Below are positions 44,916 to 52,515 of a stretch of 64,000 nucleotides of DNA, one piece after another. The translations under genes were made by a program, and so were the position numbers. Below the pieces are notes generated by a model that was given only the letters and a program-made list of their open reading frames with translations, was not told where the DNA came from and ran no database searches. Within the stretch, counting starts at the first letter, position 1; each line of letters begins with the position of its first letter. Location: contig CAVSWD010000009.1 of assembly GCA_963731615.1 (NCBI GenBank), forward strand, positions 1-64,000. Direction: 5' to 3'. This stretch comes from Gaiellasilicea sp963731615. Its GTDB lineage: Bacteria; Actinomycetota; Thermoleophilia; Gaiellales; Gaiellaceae.

Positions 44916-46156
44916 CGCTCTGCCCAGACCTGGGCGAGCTCGACGAGCATCGCTGCGGCGGCGGCCATGTCCTGCACGCTCGCCCACTCGCGCCGCGAGT
45001 GATACTCGGAGCCGCCGGTGAAGAGGTTCGGCGTCGGCAAGCCGCGGTGGGAGAGCCGCGCGCCGTCGGTGCCGCCGCGGATGATCGAATGCACCGGCTC
45101 GACCCCGAGCCGCCGCACCGCTTGCTCGGCCGCCTCGATCACCTCTGGATGGCGATCGATCACCTCGCCCATGTTCCGGTACTGCTCCTCTTCCGTCACG
45201 TCGACGCTCGCGCGCGGCTCGCGCTCGACCACCTCGTCGGCCAGCCGCCTGATCAGCGCGACGTGCTCTTCCATCTTGGCCGCGTCGTGATCGCGGACGA
45301 TGAACTCGACCATTGTCTCCTCGGCGCCGCCGGCGATCCGGGTCGGGTGGACGAAGCCCTCGCGCTCCTCGGTTGTCTCGGGCGAGCGCGCGTCGCGCGG
45401 CAGCACCGCCACGAAATCGGCTGCGAGCTTGATCGCATTGACGAGTTGGCCCTTCGCAGTCCCCGGATGAGTGGAGCGGCCCCGGATCGTGACGACGACC
45501 TTCGAGGCATTGAAGGTCTCGGCCTCGATCTCGCCCAGCTCGGAGCCGTCGAGCGTGTAGGCGTATTTCGCGCCGAAGCGATCGAGATCGAGGTGGTCGG
45601 CGCCTCCTGCGACTTCCTCGTCGACCGTGAAGCAGACCCGGATCGGCGCGTGCTCGAGCTCCGGATGCTGCTTGAGGTAGGCGACCGCGGCCATGATCTC
45701 CGCGACGCCGGCCTTGTCGTCCGCCCCGAGGAGCGTCGAGCCGTCGGTGGTGACGATGTCGTGACCGACCTTCTTCTGGAGCAGCGGTAGCTCCTCCGGA
45801 TCGAGCACGACTCCCTCGGCAGGAAGCTCGATCACACCTCCGTCGTAGCTCTCGTGCACGAGCGGATTGACACCGGTGCCGGTCACGTCCGGCGACGTGT
45901 CGACGTGCGCGATCAACCCGATCGCGGGCGCCGATTCCGCCCCGGGCAGCGATCCGTAGACGTAGCCGAACTCGTCCAGCCGGACGTCCTCGAGCCCGAT
46001 CTCCTCGAGCTCGTCGCGGAGGAGCCGCGAGAGGTCGAGCTGCTTCTCGGTCGTGGGAGAGGCGTCGACGCCGGCCTCGGACTGCGTATCGATGCGTGCG
46101 TACCGGAGAAAGCGGTCGAGCACGTCCGCCGCCAGCTCGGCGGCGAGCGGCGTCAC
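44912..46156 (-). CDS. pepT: Peptidase T
   Basis: GTG 46156 gives 414 residues, close to the usual 410 for PepT; an ATG at 46219 would overlap the M20 gene by about 50 bases. Zinc-binding text: IGLIAHVDTSPDVTG, STLLGADDKAGVAEIM and CFTVDEEVAGGADHLD. The tail HSIIRGGTDGARLSHRGLPT is characteristic of PepT, a cytoplasmic tripeptide aminopeptidase. It follows 13 bases after the M20 dipeptidase, so a small peptide-degradation operon is likely. Confidence 0.9.
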   Translation of the reverse strand: MTPLAAELAADVLDRFLRYARIDTQSEAGVDASPTTEKQLDLSRLLRDELEEIGLEDVRLDEFGYVYGSLPGAESAPAIGLIAHVDTSPDVTGTGVNPLVHESYDGGVIELPAEGVVLDPEELPLLQKKVGHDIVTTDGSTLLGADDKAGVAEIMAAVAYLKQHPELEHAPIRVCFTVDEEVAGGADHLDLDRFGAKYAYTLDGSELGEIEAETFNASKVVVTIRGRSTHPGTAKGQLVNAIKLAADFVAVLPRDARSPETTEEREGFVHPTRIAGGAEETMVEFIVRDHDAAKMEEHVALIRRLADEVVEREPRASVDVTEEEQYRNMGEVIDRHPEVIEAAEQAVRRLGVEPVHSIIRGGTDGARLSHRGLPTPNLFTGGSEYHSRREWASVQDMAAAAAMLVELAQVWAER

Positions 46157-46169
46157 GAACTCGGCGCTG

Positions 46170-47510
46170 CTACGCGAGGTCGCCAAGACGGGTGTAGAGC
46201 TCTCGAATGGTGGCGACACCGCGCGGGAAGAACTCGACGAGCATGCGCTCGTTCGGCGAGTGGACGTTGCTCTGAGGCAGTGCGAAGCCCGTCAGGATCG
46301 TCGGGATCCCCTTGTCTGCGAGCGCCGGCATGATCGGCAGCGTCCCACCCGAGCGGGTGAGGATCGGCCGGATCCCGAACGCCTGCTCGAATGCGTCCTG
46401 CGCGATCTTGATCACCGGCGCGTCGGCCGGGACGAGTCCGGGGCGGGTCGAGCCCGCGAGCTCTTCGACGTCGAGCGTGGCGCCGTCGGGGGCGGCCTCG
46501 CGCAAGAGACGCTCGACCTCGGGCGCGACTGCCTCCGGTGTCTGGCCCGGGGCGAGGCGGACCGTGAAGTTCGCCTGCGCCTCGCTGATCACGGTCGTGT
46601 TCTTCAAGCCCGGCTTGCCGCCGAGGATCCCGTTGACCTCGACGGAGGTCTCCGCGGTCGTCCGGAGATAGAACTCGTCGGCCGCGTCCGGGTCGTACGG
46701 GATCGCTCCGGCATCGCGAAGGACGTCCGCGCCCGCCGGCTGCTTCTCCCAGCCGGCCCGCTCCTCGTCCGTCGCCGCCACGATCCCAACCCGGAGCGGC
46801 TCGGGCACGCGGCCGTTGCGGGGAAGGATCCCAGCCAGCGCCTGGTTCAACGCGTGGATCGCGTTCAACGCCGCGTTCCCGTACATCCCCGAGTGCAGAT
46901 CGCGCGCGCCGGTCTTGACGCGCACGTTGAAGGCGGCGAGTCCGCGCGTCGCGACCGAGAGCGCCGGTAGGTCGCGCGACTCCATCCCGCCGTCGAAGAT
47001 CACGCACGCGTCGGCCCCGCGCTCGTCCTGCTCGAGGAACTCGACGACCGACTGGCCCCCGACCTCCTCCTCGCCGTCGGAGACGAGGCGGATGTTGATC
47101 GGCAGCGCACCCTCGGCGGCGAGCAACCCGGCAGCGTGGAGGAGCATCCAGAGCTGGCCCTTGTCGTCGGCGACACCGCGCGCGTAGAGCCACTCGTCGC
47201 GGATCGTGGCCTCGAACGGATCGGACTCCCAGAGCTCGAGCGGTGCCGGCGGCTGCACGTCGAAGTGGCCGTAGCAGAGGACCGTCGGCGCGTCGGCGGC
47301 GGCGCCGTTCGAGGCGCGGATCTCGCCGACGACGAGCGGCCGTGGGCCGTACGGAATGAGCTCGGCCTCGCCACCGCTGCGGCGGACCTTGTCGGCGACC
47401 CATTCGGCCGCGCGGACGACGTCGTCCTCGTGCGCCGGGTCGGCGCTCACCGACGGGATGCGCAGCAGCTCGGAGAGCTCGTCGAGCCAGGCCGGTTCGA
47501 TCGCGGTCAC
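46170..47510 (-). CDS. M20-family dipeptidase
   Basis: The 446-residue M20 protein has metal ligands in VLCYGHFDVQPP and GVADDKGQLWML, the catalytic acid in SDGEEEVGGQS, and a late His in QSNVHSPNERMLVEFF. The dimerisation lid domain occupies the middle (NIRVKTGARDLHSGMYGNAA by sequence resemblance). It resembles carnosinase-like/ArgE-DapE dipeptidases. It is followed directly by pepT. Starts with GTG near the sigma factor gene end. No frameshift is present. Confidence 0.9.
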   Translation of the reverse strand: MTAIEPAWLDELSELLRIPSVSADPAHEDDVVRAAEWVADKVRRSGGEAELIPYGPRPLVVGEIRASNGAAADAPTVLCYGHFDVQPPAPLELWESDPFEATIRDEWLYARGVADDKGQLWMLLHAAGLLAAEGALPINIRLVSDGEEEVGGQSVVEFLEQDERGADACVIFDGGMESRDLPALSVATRGLAAFNVRVKTGARDLHSGMYGNAALNAIHALNQALAGILPRNGRVPEPLRVGIVAATDEERAGWEKQPAGADVLRDAGAIPYDPDAADEFYLRTTAETSVEVNGILGGKPGLKNTTVISEAQANFTVRLAPGQTPEAVAPEVERLLREAAPDGATLDVEELAGSTRPGLVPADAPVIKIAQDAFEQAFGIRPILTRSGGTLPIMPALADKGIPTILTGFALPQSNVHSPNERMLVEFFPRGVATIRELYTRLGDLA

Positions 47511-47523
47511 GCCGCGAGTCTAG

Positions 47524-48600
47524 TCACGCCACGTCGCGCAGCTGCGCGGCAAGTGCGAGCGCGCGGAGCTTCTTCAGGCCCTGGTTCTCGATCTGACGGA
47601 TCCGCTCACGCGTGACGTTGAAGGCGCGGCCGACCTCGTCGAGCGTCCGGGGCTGCTCGCCGTCGAGGCCGTAGCGCAGCTCGAGCACGCGCCGCTCGCG
47701 ATGCGAGAGCGACTTCAGGATCGAGCGCAGGGCCTCGTTGCGGAGCGTCTCCTCGGCCATCTCGTCCGGCAACGGCGCGGTCTCGTCGGTGAGGAAGTGC
47801 CCGAACTCCGACTCGTCCTCGTCGCCGACCGGCTTCTCGAGCGAGATCGGCGTCTGCGCGCTCCGGCGGATCTGGTCGATCTCCTCCGGGTGCAGGTCGA
47901 GCTCGACCCCGATCTCGGCGGCGCTCGGCTCGCGTCCCAGCTTCGCGCGCAGCGTCCGCTCGGTGCGGACGATCTTGTTCAGCTTCTCGACGACGTGCAC
48001 CGGCATCCTGATCGTGCGCGCCTTGTCGGCCAGAGCACGCGCGACCGCCTGGCGGATCCACCAGGTCGCGTACGTCGAGAACTTGAAGCCCTTGCGGTAG
48101 TCGAACTTCTCGGCGGCGCGCACGAGGCCGATCGTGCCCTCCTGGATCAGATCGAGGAACGGCAGCCCCTGGTTGCGGTAGCGCTTCGCGATCGAGACGA
48201 CCAGGCGGAGGTTCGCCTCCACCATCGCCTGCTTGGCAGCGTGCTCGCCGCGCTCGATCCGCTTCGCGAGCTCGACCTCCTGGGCGGCGGTCAGCAGCGG
48301 CACCTTGCCGATGTCCTTCAGGAAGAGCTGCAGCGTGTCGGTCGAGACCTCGCGTACCTCCTCGACCTCGACCTCTTCCTCTTCGCGCTCGACGACCTCG
48401 ATCTGAGCTTCGTCGAGGGCGGTGTAGAACTCGTCGATCTGGGCGGCGTCGAGATCGAGCTCGTCGAGGGCGGATGCGACGTCCTCGGCGAGCAGCTTCC
48501 CGGCCTGGCGGCCGCTGTCGAGCAGCGCCTTGGCCTCGGCGGTCGCAAGGACGTCCAGAACCTGGCTGGTGGCGGTGCTTGTGGATCCCCCTGCGCTCAC
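47524..48600 (-). CDS. sigA: RpoD/SigA-type RNA polymerase sigma factor
   Basis: GTG 48600 is favored by GGAGG about ten bases upstream; the longer frame to 48693 is not protein-like. The 358-residue protein has region 1.2 (DTLQLFLKDIGKVPLLTAAQ), region 2.1-2.4 (KFSTYATWWIRQAVARALAD), region 3 and region 4.2 (NVTRERIRQIENQGLKKLRA). These are complete and match primary sigma factors, which recognise TTGACA/TANNNT promoters. The N-terminal acidic stretch (EEEEVEVEEVREV) replaces a long region 1.1. It may be the housekeeping sigma or a close group 2 paralogue. Confidence 0.92.
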   Translation of the reverse strand: MSAGGSTSTATSQVLDVLATAEAKALLDSGRQAGKLLAEDVASALDELDLDAAQIDEFYTALDEAQIEVVEREEEEVEVEEVREVSTDTLQLFLKDIGKVPLLTAAQEVELAKRIERGEHAAKQAMVEANLRLVVSIAKRYRNQGLPFLDLIQEGTIGLVRAAEKFDYRKGFKFSTYATWWIRQAVARALADKARTIRMPVHVVEKLNKIVRTERTLRAKLGREPSAAEIGVELDLHPEEIDQIRRSAQTPISLEKPVGDEDESEFGHFLTDETAPLPDEMAEETLRNEALRSILKSLSHRERRVLELRYGLDGEQPRTLDEVGRAFNVTRERIRQIENQGLKKLRALALAAQLRDVA

Positions 48601-48707
48601 TTCGACTCCCCCTCCGGTCGCGCGCTCACAGTAGTTGCGACTCCCCCGAACCGCAACAGTCTCCTTACAAGGTGGCGGAAGACTGCCAAACACGCGATTC
48701 CGCCGCC

Positions 48708-48725
48708 ATAGGCCGTTCGGCCTAT
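48708..48725. terminator. Perfect palindrome, possible terminator
   Basis: ATAGGCCG and CGGCCTAT flank a TT, giving an 18-base perfect palindrome eight bases beyond the TPR gene stop and about 110 bases before the sigma factor start. No T run follows, so it could equally be an operator. Confidence 0.4.
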
Positions 48726-48732
48726 CTTGCCG

Positions 48733-49695
48733 CTAGCCGGTCCCGGCCCTTTCGAGCTCCGTCAGGTACCTCCCCGCCTCCCGTGCGATCCGGCTGTCTG
48801 GTTCAGCCTGTCTTGCAAGACGGAGCTGGCGCTTCGCCTCTTCCACGTCGCCCTGCCAGAGCAGCAGCACCCCGAGGTGGAATCGGATCGTCGCCGCGTC
48901 GGGAAAGCGCCGCGTCAGCGGCCCGAGCCGCGAGAACGCCTCGCTCGGATTGTTCTTCTCGTAGCGGCCGACCGCATCGGCGACGCGCGCATCGACGTCG
49001 GCCGGCGCGAGTCGCAGCGCCTGCGCGAACGCCTGCCGCGCGGACACCGGCCGCCCGAGCCGCTGGAGGGCGACTCCGTAGAGGAGGCGGCCGCGCGCGC
49101 TCGTGTCGCCGCGCAACGTCTCGAGCTGCTCGGTCGGCGTCCCGCCCGCGATCCGGTACGGGAAGCTCGGCGAGAAGACGGGCAACCCGGGCGCGAACTC
49201 CGGATGGAGCAGGTCGCCTGCGCGGACGGCATACGGCGTATCGGGCTCGACGTCGCGGGCCTCGCGCCAGGCCGTGACTGCGCCGCCCGTGCCGGCCCAG
49301 AATCGCGCCAGCCCCACGTGCAGCTGGACGAACGCGCTGCGCGGATAGAGGGCGCCGAGCTGCTCGACCCGGTCGACGCTCTCGGGCCAGGCGACGAAGG
49401 CGGCGCCGAGCTTGGCCTCGAGCGAGTCGTAGCGGTCGAAGATGCGACCCGCCTCGTCGCGCTCGCCCGACTCGAAGAGCTGCGCAGCGCGACGCAGATC
49501 GCGCGCCTCGGCGTCGTTGCGGACTCCGAGTGAGAGCTCGAGCGGCGGAGCGCCCTCGCGCGGCACGGGCTGGGTCGCCGACGCGGCCTCTGAGTCCACG
49601 TCCTCACCCGACAGGACGGCTGCGCCCGCGACGAAGACAGCCGCCGCGAGGGCGATCGAGCCGACGATGACGAACGTCCGGGTCCGGGGAGACAC
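48733..49695 (-). CDS. Membrane-anchored TPR-repeat protein
   Basis: The 320-residue protein has an N-terminal membrane anchor (FVIVGSIALAAAVFVAGAAV). Several TPR-like helix pairs follow, such as RLLYGVALQRLGRPVSARQA and TIRFHLGVLLLWQGDVEEAK. A central YPRSAFVQLHVGLARFWAG also fits a TPR. The protein probably faces the outside of the membrane and scaffolds an unknown complex. It lies between the sigma factor and the divergent moeB-like gene. No frameshift is present. Confidence 0.75.
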   Translation of the reverse strand: MSPRTRTFVIVGSIALAAAVFVAGAAVLSGEDVDSEAASATQPVPREGAPPLELSLGVRNDAEARDLRRAAQLFESGERDEAGRIFDRYDSLEAKLGAAFVAWPESVDRVEQLGALYPRSAFVQLHVGLARFWAGTGGAVTAWREARDVEPDTPYAVRAGDLLHPEFAPGLPVFSPSFPYRIAGGTPTEQLETLRGDTSARGRLLYGVALQRLGRPVSARQAFAQALRLAPADVDARVADAVGRYEKNNPSEAFSRLGPLTRRFPDAATIRFHLGVLLLWQGDVEEAKRQLRLARQAEPDSRIAREAGRYLTELERAGTG

Positions 49696-49746
49696 GCGGC
49701 GAGGGTAGCGGGATTACCCGATCCGCCCCTATCGTTTACGAGAGCG

Positions 49747-50907
49747 ATGGCGACCTACAGAGAGCTGCTCGCGCAGGTGAAGGCGGAGATCGACGAGGTC
49801 GGCGCCGCCGAGGCGCGCGAACGCCACGGCTCGGCGCTCTTCGTCGACGTGCGCGAGCTCGAGGAGTGGGAGGAAGGCGCCGTTCCGGGCGCCGTCCACG
49901 TCCCCCGCGGCCGGCTCGAGTCTCGGATCGAAGGGCTCGTTCCCGACCGCTCGGCCGAGCTCGTCCTCTACTGCTCCGGCGGCTCGCGCTCGGCGTTCGC
50001 GGCGAAGGCCCTCGGCGACCTCGGCTACGAGAACGTCCTCTCGCTCACCGGCGGATTCGCCGACTGGAAGCGGAACGGCTTCCCGGTCGAGACGCCGCAC
50101 ACGCTCACGCCCGACCAGCGCCGCCGCTACTCGCGCCACCTGCTGATCCCCGAGGTCGGCGACGCGGGCCAGGAACGGCTGCTCGGCGCCAAGGTGCTGC
50201 TGATCGGCGCCGGCGGGCTCGGCTCGCCCGCCTCCCTGTACCTGGCGGCGGCCGGCATCGGGACGCTCGGCATCGTCGACGCCGACGTGGTCGACGACTC
50301 CAATCTGCAGCGCCAGATCATCCACGCGACCGACCGTCTCGGCGAGCCGAAGGTGGAGTCCGCGAAGCGGACGATCGAGGCGCTCAACCCGGACGTCGAG
50401 GTCAAGACCTACGAAGAGCGGCTCACGTCCGAGAACGTCGAGCGCATCTTCGGCGAGGGTTGGGACGTGATCGTGGACGGCTCGGACAACTTCCCCACCC
50501 GCTACCTCGTCAACGACGCGTCGGTCTGGCACAACGTGCCGGTCGTGCACGGCTCGATCTACCGCTTCGAGGGTCAGGTGACCGTCTTCAACCCCGGAGA
50601 AGGGCCGTGCTATCGCTGCCTCTTCCCCACGCCGCCGCCGCCGGAGCTCGCCCCGAGTTGCGCCGAGGGCGGCGTACTCGGCGTGCTGCCGGGCATCGTC
50701 GGCTCGCTGCAGGCGAACGAGGCGCTGAAGCTCGTGCTCGGCATCGGCGAGTCGCTCCAGGGGCGGCTGCTGCTGCTCGACGCGCTCGGGACGACGGTCG
50801 ACGAGGTCTCGGTGCAGCGCGATCCGAGCTGCCCCGTTTGTGGCGAGCACCCGACGATCACGGAGTACATCGACTACGTGGAATTCTGCTCCGGGGCGCG
50901 GGCGTGA
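49747..50907 (+). CDS. moeZ: Rhodanese-MoeB/ThiF adenylyltransferase (rhodanese domain first)
   Basis: The 386-residue protein opens with a rhodanese domain (FVDVRELEEWEEGAVPGAVH; active-site Cys in LYCSGGSRSAFAAKALG). A full E1-like adenylyltransferase domain follows: LIGAGGLGSPASLYLAAAG, the ATP-binding Arg finger NLQRQIIH, and Zn cysteines in CYRCLFP and CPVCGEH. In known MoeZ the rhodanese domain is C-terminal; here the order is reversed. It should adenylate the C-terminal Gly of the CysO-like protein and pass sulphur to make a thiocarboxylate. It overlaps cysO by GTGA. Confidence 0.87.
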   Translation: MATYRELLAQVKAEIDEVGAAEARERHGSALFVDVRELEEWEEGAVPGAVHVPRGRLESRIEGLVPDRSAELVLYCSGGSRSAFAAKALGDLGYENVLSLTGGFADWKRNGFPVETPHTLTPDQRRRYSRHLLIPEVGDAGQERLLGAKVLLIGAGGLGSPASLYLAAAGIGTLGIVDADVVDDSNLQRQIIHATDRLGEPKVESAKRTIEALNPDVEVKTYEERLTSENVERIFGEGWDVIVDGSDNFPTRYLVNDASVWHNVPVVHGSIYRFEGQVTVFNPGEGPCYRCLFPTPPPPELAPSCAEGGVLGVLPGIVGSLQANEALKLVLGIGESLQGRLLLLDALGTTVDEVSVQRDPSCPVCGEHPTITEYIDYVEFCSGARA

Positions 50908-51173
50908 CGAAGGTTCGGATCCCGCCGACACTGCGAAACGAGGTCGGCGGCGAGCGTGAGCTCGTCGGCGAGGGCGAGACCGTCCGTGAGGTGCTGGAGG
51001 ATCTCTCCGGCCGCTACCCGGCGCTCGAGGCGCAGCTGTTCGAGGGTGGCGCGCTCGCGCCGTTCGTGAACGTCTACGTCGGCGGCGAGGACGTCCGTAT
51101 GCTCGACGGGCTCGAGACGCGTGTCAACGGCGCTTCCCTGATCCTTCTGCCCGCCATGGCGGGTGGCAGCTAA
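50904..51173 (+). CDS. cysO: CysO/MoaD/ThiS-type sulphur carrier protein
   Basis: GTG 50904 overlaps the stop of moeZ. The 89-residue protein has the beta-grasp pattern (MTKVRIPPTLRNEVGG, TVREVLEDLSGRYPALEAQL, FVNVYVGGEDVRMLDG) and ends LILLPAMAGGS. A terminal GG is the site of adenylation and thiocarboxylation. Here a Ser follows GG, so the tail would need trimming, perhaps by the JAMM protease two genes on. Its neighbours CysM and Mec match the Mycobacterium CysO-dependent cysteine pathway. Confidence 0.85.
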   Translation: MTKVRIPPTLRNEVGGERELVGEGETVREVLEDLSGRYPALEAQLFEGGALAPFVNVYVGGEDVRMLDGLETRVNGASLILLPAMAGGS

Positions 51174-52101
51174 CCGTCTCGCGCCGAGCCTCCTCGACCT
51201 CGTCGGCTCGACGCCGCTGGTCGAGCTTTCCCGCTTCGCACCGGGGCCTGTCAAGATCTACGCGAAGCTCGAGGCGCAGAACCCGACCGGCTCGATCAAG
51301 GACCGCGTCGCGAAGGCGATGATCGAGGCGGCCGAGGCGGCCGGCGAGCTCGAGCCGGGACGGCGCCTGCTCGAGCCGACGAGCGGCAACACGGGGATCT
51401 CGCTCGCCCTCGTCGCGAAGCTGAAGGGCTACCCGCTCACCTGCGTGATGCCCGCGAGCGCGACCGAGGAGCGGCGTCGGCTGCTGCGGCTGTACGGGGC
51501 CGAGATCGTCGAGTCGCCCGGCGAGGAGGGGTCGAACGGCGCCGTCCGGCTCGCACTCGAGCTGGCTGAGGGCGACCCGTCCTGGTTCATGCCGTTCCAG
51601 TACGCGAACGAGGCCAATCCGCGCGCGCACTACGACGGCACCGGCGCCGAGATCGTCGAGGCGCTGGATCGGGTCGACGTGCTCATCGCAGGCCTTGGCA
51701 CCGGCGGCACGCTGATGGGCGCCGGGGCCCGCCTCCGCGAGCGCTTCCCGGACGTCGTCGTCGCCGCGGCCGAGCCGCTGCAAGGCGAGGCCGTGATGGG
51801 CCTGCGCTCGCTCGCGGACGGCTATGTCCCGCCGATCCTCGACGTGGCCAAGCTCGACCGGAAGATCCTCGTCTCGAATGCCGAGTCGGTTGCCGGGCTA
51901 AGGGAGCTGCTCGCAACGGAAGGGATCTTCGGCGGCGTCTCGTCCGGAGCAGTCGTCCACGTAGCGCGCCGCCTGGCCGAGGAGCTGACCGAGGGCGTCG
52001 TCGTCTGCGTGCTCGCCGACGGCGGCTGGAAGGAGATCTCGGCGGACTTCTGGGAGGCCGACGACGTCGCGCGGTCGATGGAGCGGACGGTCTGGTGGTA
52101 G
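51163..52101 (+). CDS. cysM: Cysteine synthase CysM (CysO-dependent type)
   Basis: The 312-residue PLP enzyme has GTG 51163 overlapping the cysO stop by 11 bases. LVGSTPLVELSRFAPGPVKI is the N-terminal signature; the PLP Lys lies in NPTGSIKDRVAKAM; the substrate loop is EPTSGNTGISLALVAKLKGY; and GLGTGGTLMGAGARL is the phosphate-binding loop. CysM of this type uses thiocarboxylated CysO as sulphur donor with O-phosphoserine. Tight coupling to CysO and Mec supports that. No frameshift is present. Confidence 0.92.
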   Translation: MAANRLAPSLLDLVGSTPLVELSRFAPGPVKIYAKLEAQNPTGSIKDRVAKAMIEAAEAAGELEPGRRLLEPTSGNTGISLALVAKLKGYPLTCVMPASATEERRRLLRLYGAEIVESPGEEGSNGAVRLALELAEGDPSWFMPFQYANEANPRAHYDGTGAEIVEALDRVDVLIAGLGTGGTLMGAGARLRERFPDVVVAAAEPLQGEAVMGLRSLADGYVPPILDVAKLDRKILVSNAESVAGLRELLATEGIFGGVSSGAVVHVARRLAEELTEGVVVCVLADGGWKEISADFWEADDVARSMERTVWW

Positions 52102-52472
52102 TTCCGGCGCCGATTCGCGCCGAGCTCGTCGCGCACTCCGAGGAGGAGGCGCCGAACGAGGCATGCGGGCTGCTCGTCCTGCGCGACGGCACCGCCGAAC
52201 GCTACGTCCGCGGCCGGAACGTCGCCGCATCCCCTTACCGCTTCGAGCTCGAAGTGCCGCCCGAGACGTGGTTTCTCGAGGACGAGGGCTACGAGCTCGC
52301 CGTCTTCCACTCGCATCTGTCGTCGCCACCCCGGCCGTCGCGCACCGACGTCGAGAACATCGGCCTCTGGCAGCGGCGGCCGTACGTGATCCTCTCGCTC
52401 GGCCAGGACTCGCTGGCCGCGTGGACGATCGCCGACGGGCGAATCGAGCCGCTGCCGTTGACGGAGCAGTAG
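52095..52472 (+). CDS. mec: Mec-like JAMM metallopeptidase
   Basis: GTG 52095 overlaps the cysM stop by 7 bases. The 125-residue protein has a complete JAMM motif: the Glu in PNEACGLLVL and H-x-H-x7-S-x2-D in FHSHLSSPPRPSRTD, giving the zinc site. Mec in Mycobacterium cuts CysO-cysteine after the GG to free cysteine. Here it may also remove the extra Ser at the CysO C-terminus. The operon moeZ-cysO-cysM-mec is complete in one run. Confidence 0.88.
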   Translation: MVVPAPIRAELVAHSEEEAPNEACGLLVLRDGTAERYVRGRNVAASPYRFELEVPPETWFLEDEGYELAVFHSHLSSPPRPSRTDVENIGLWQRRPYVILSLGQDSLAAWTIADGRIEPLPLTEQ

Positions 52473-52475
52473 AGA

Positions 52476-52507
52476 GAGCCGGCGGCCACCGCAGCAGCCG
52501 CCGGCTC
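52476..52507. terminator. Bidirectional terminator between mec and the repeat-protein gene
   Basis: An 11-bp perfect stem (GAGCCGGCGGC with GCCGCCGGCTC) and a 10-base loop lie between the convergent genes ending at 52472 and 52516. TTT follows on the plus strand. Confidence 0.78.
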
Positions 52508-52515
52508 GCTTTGAC

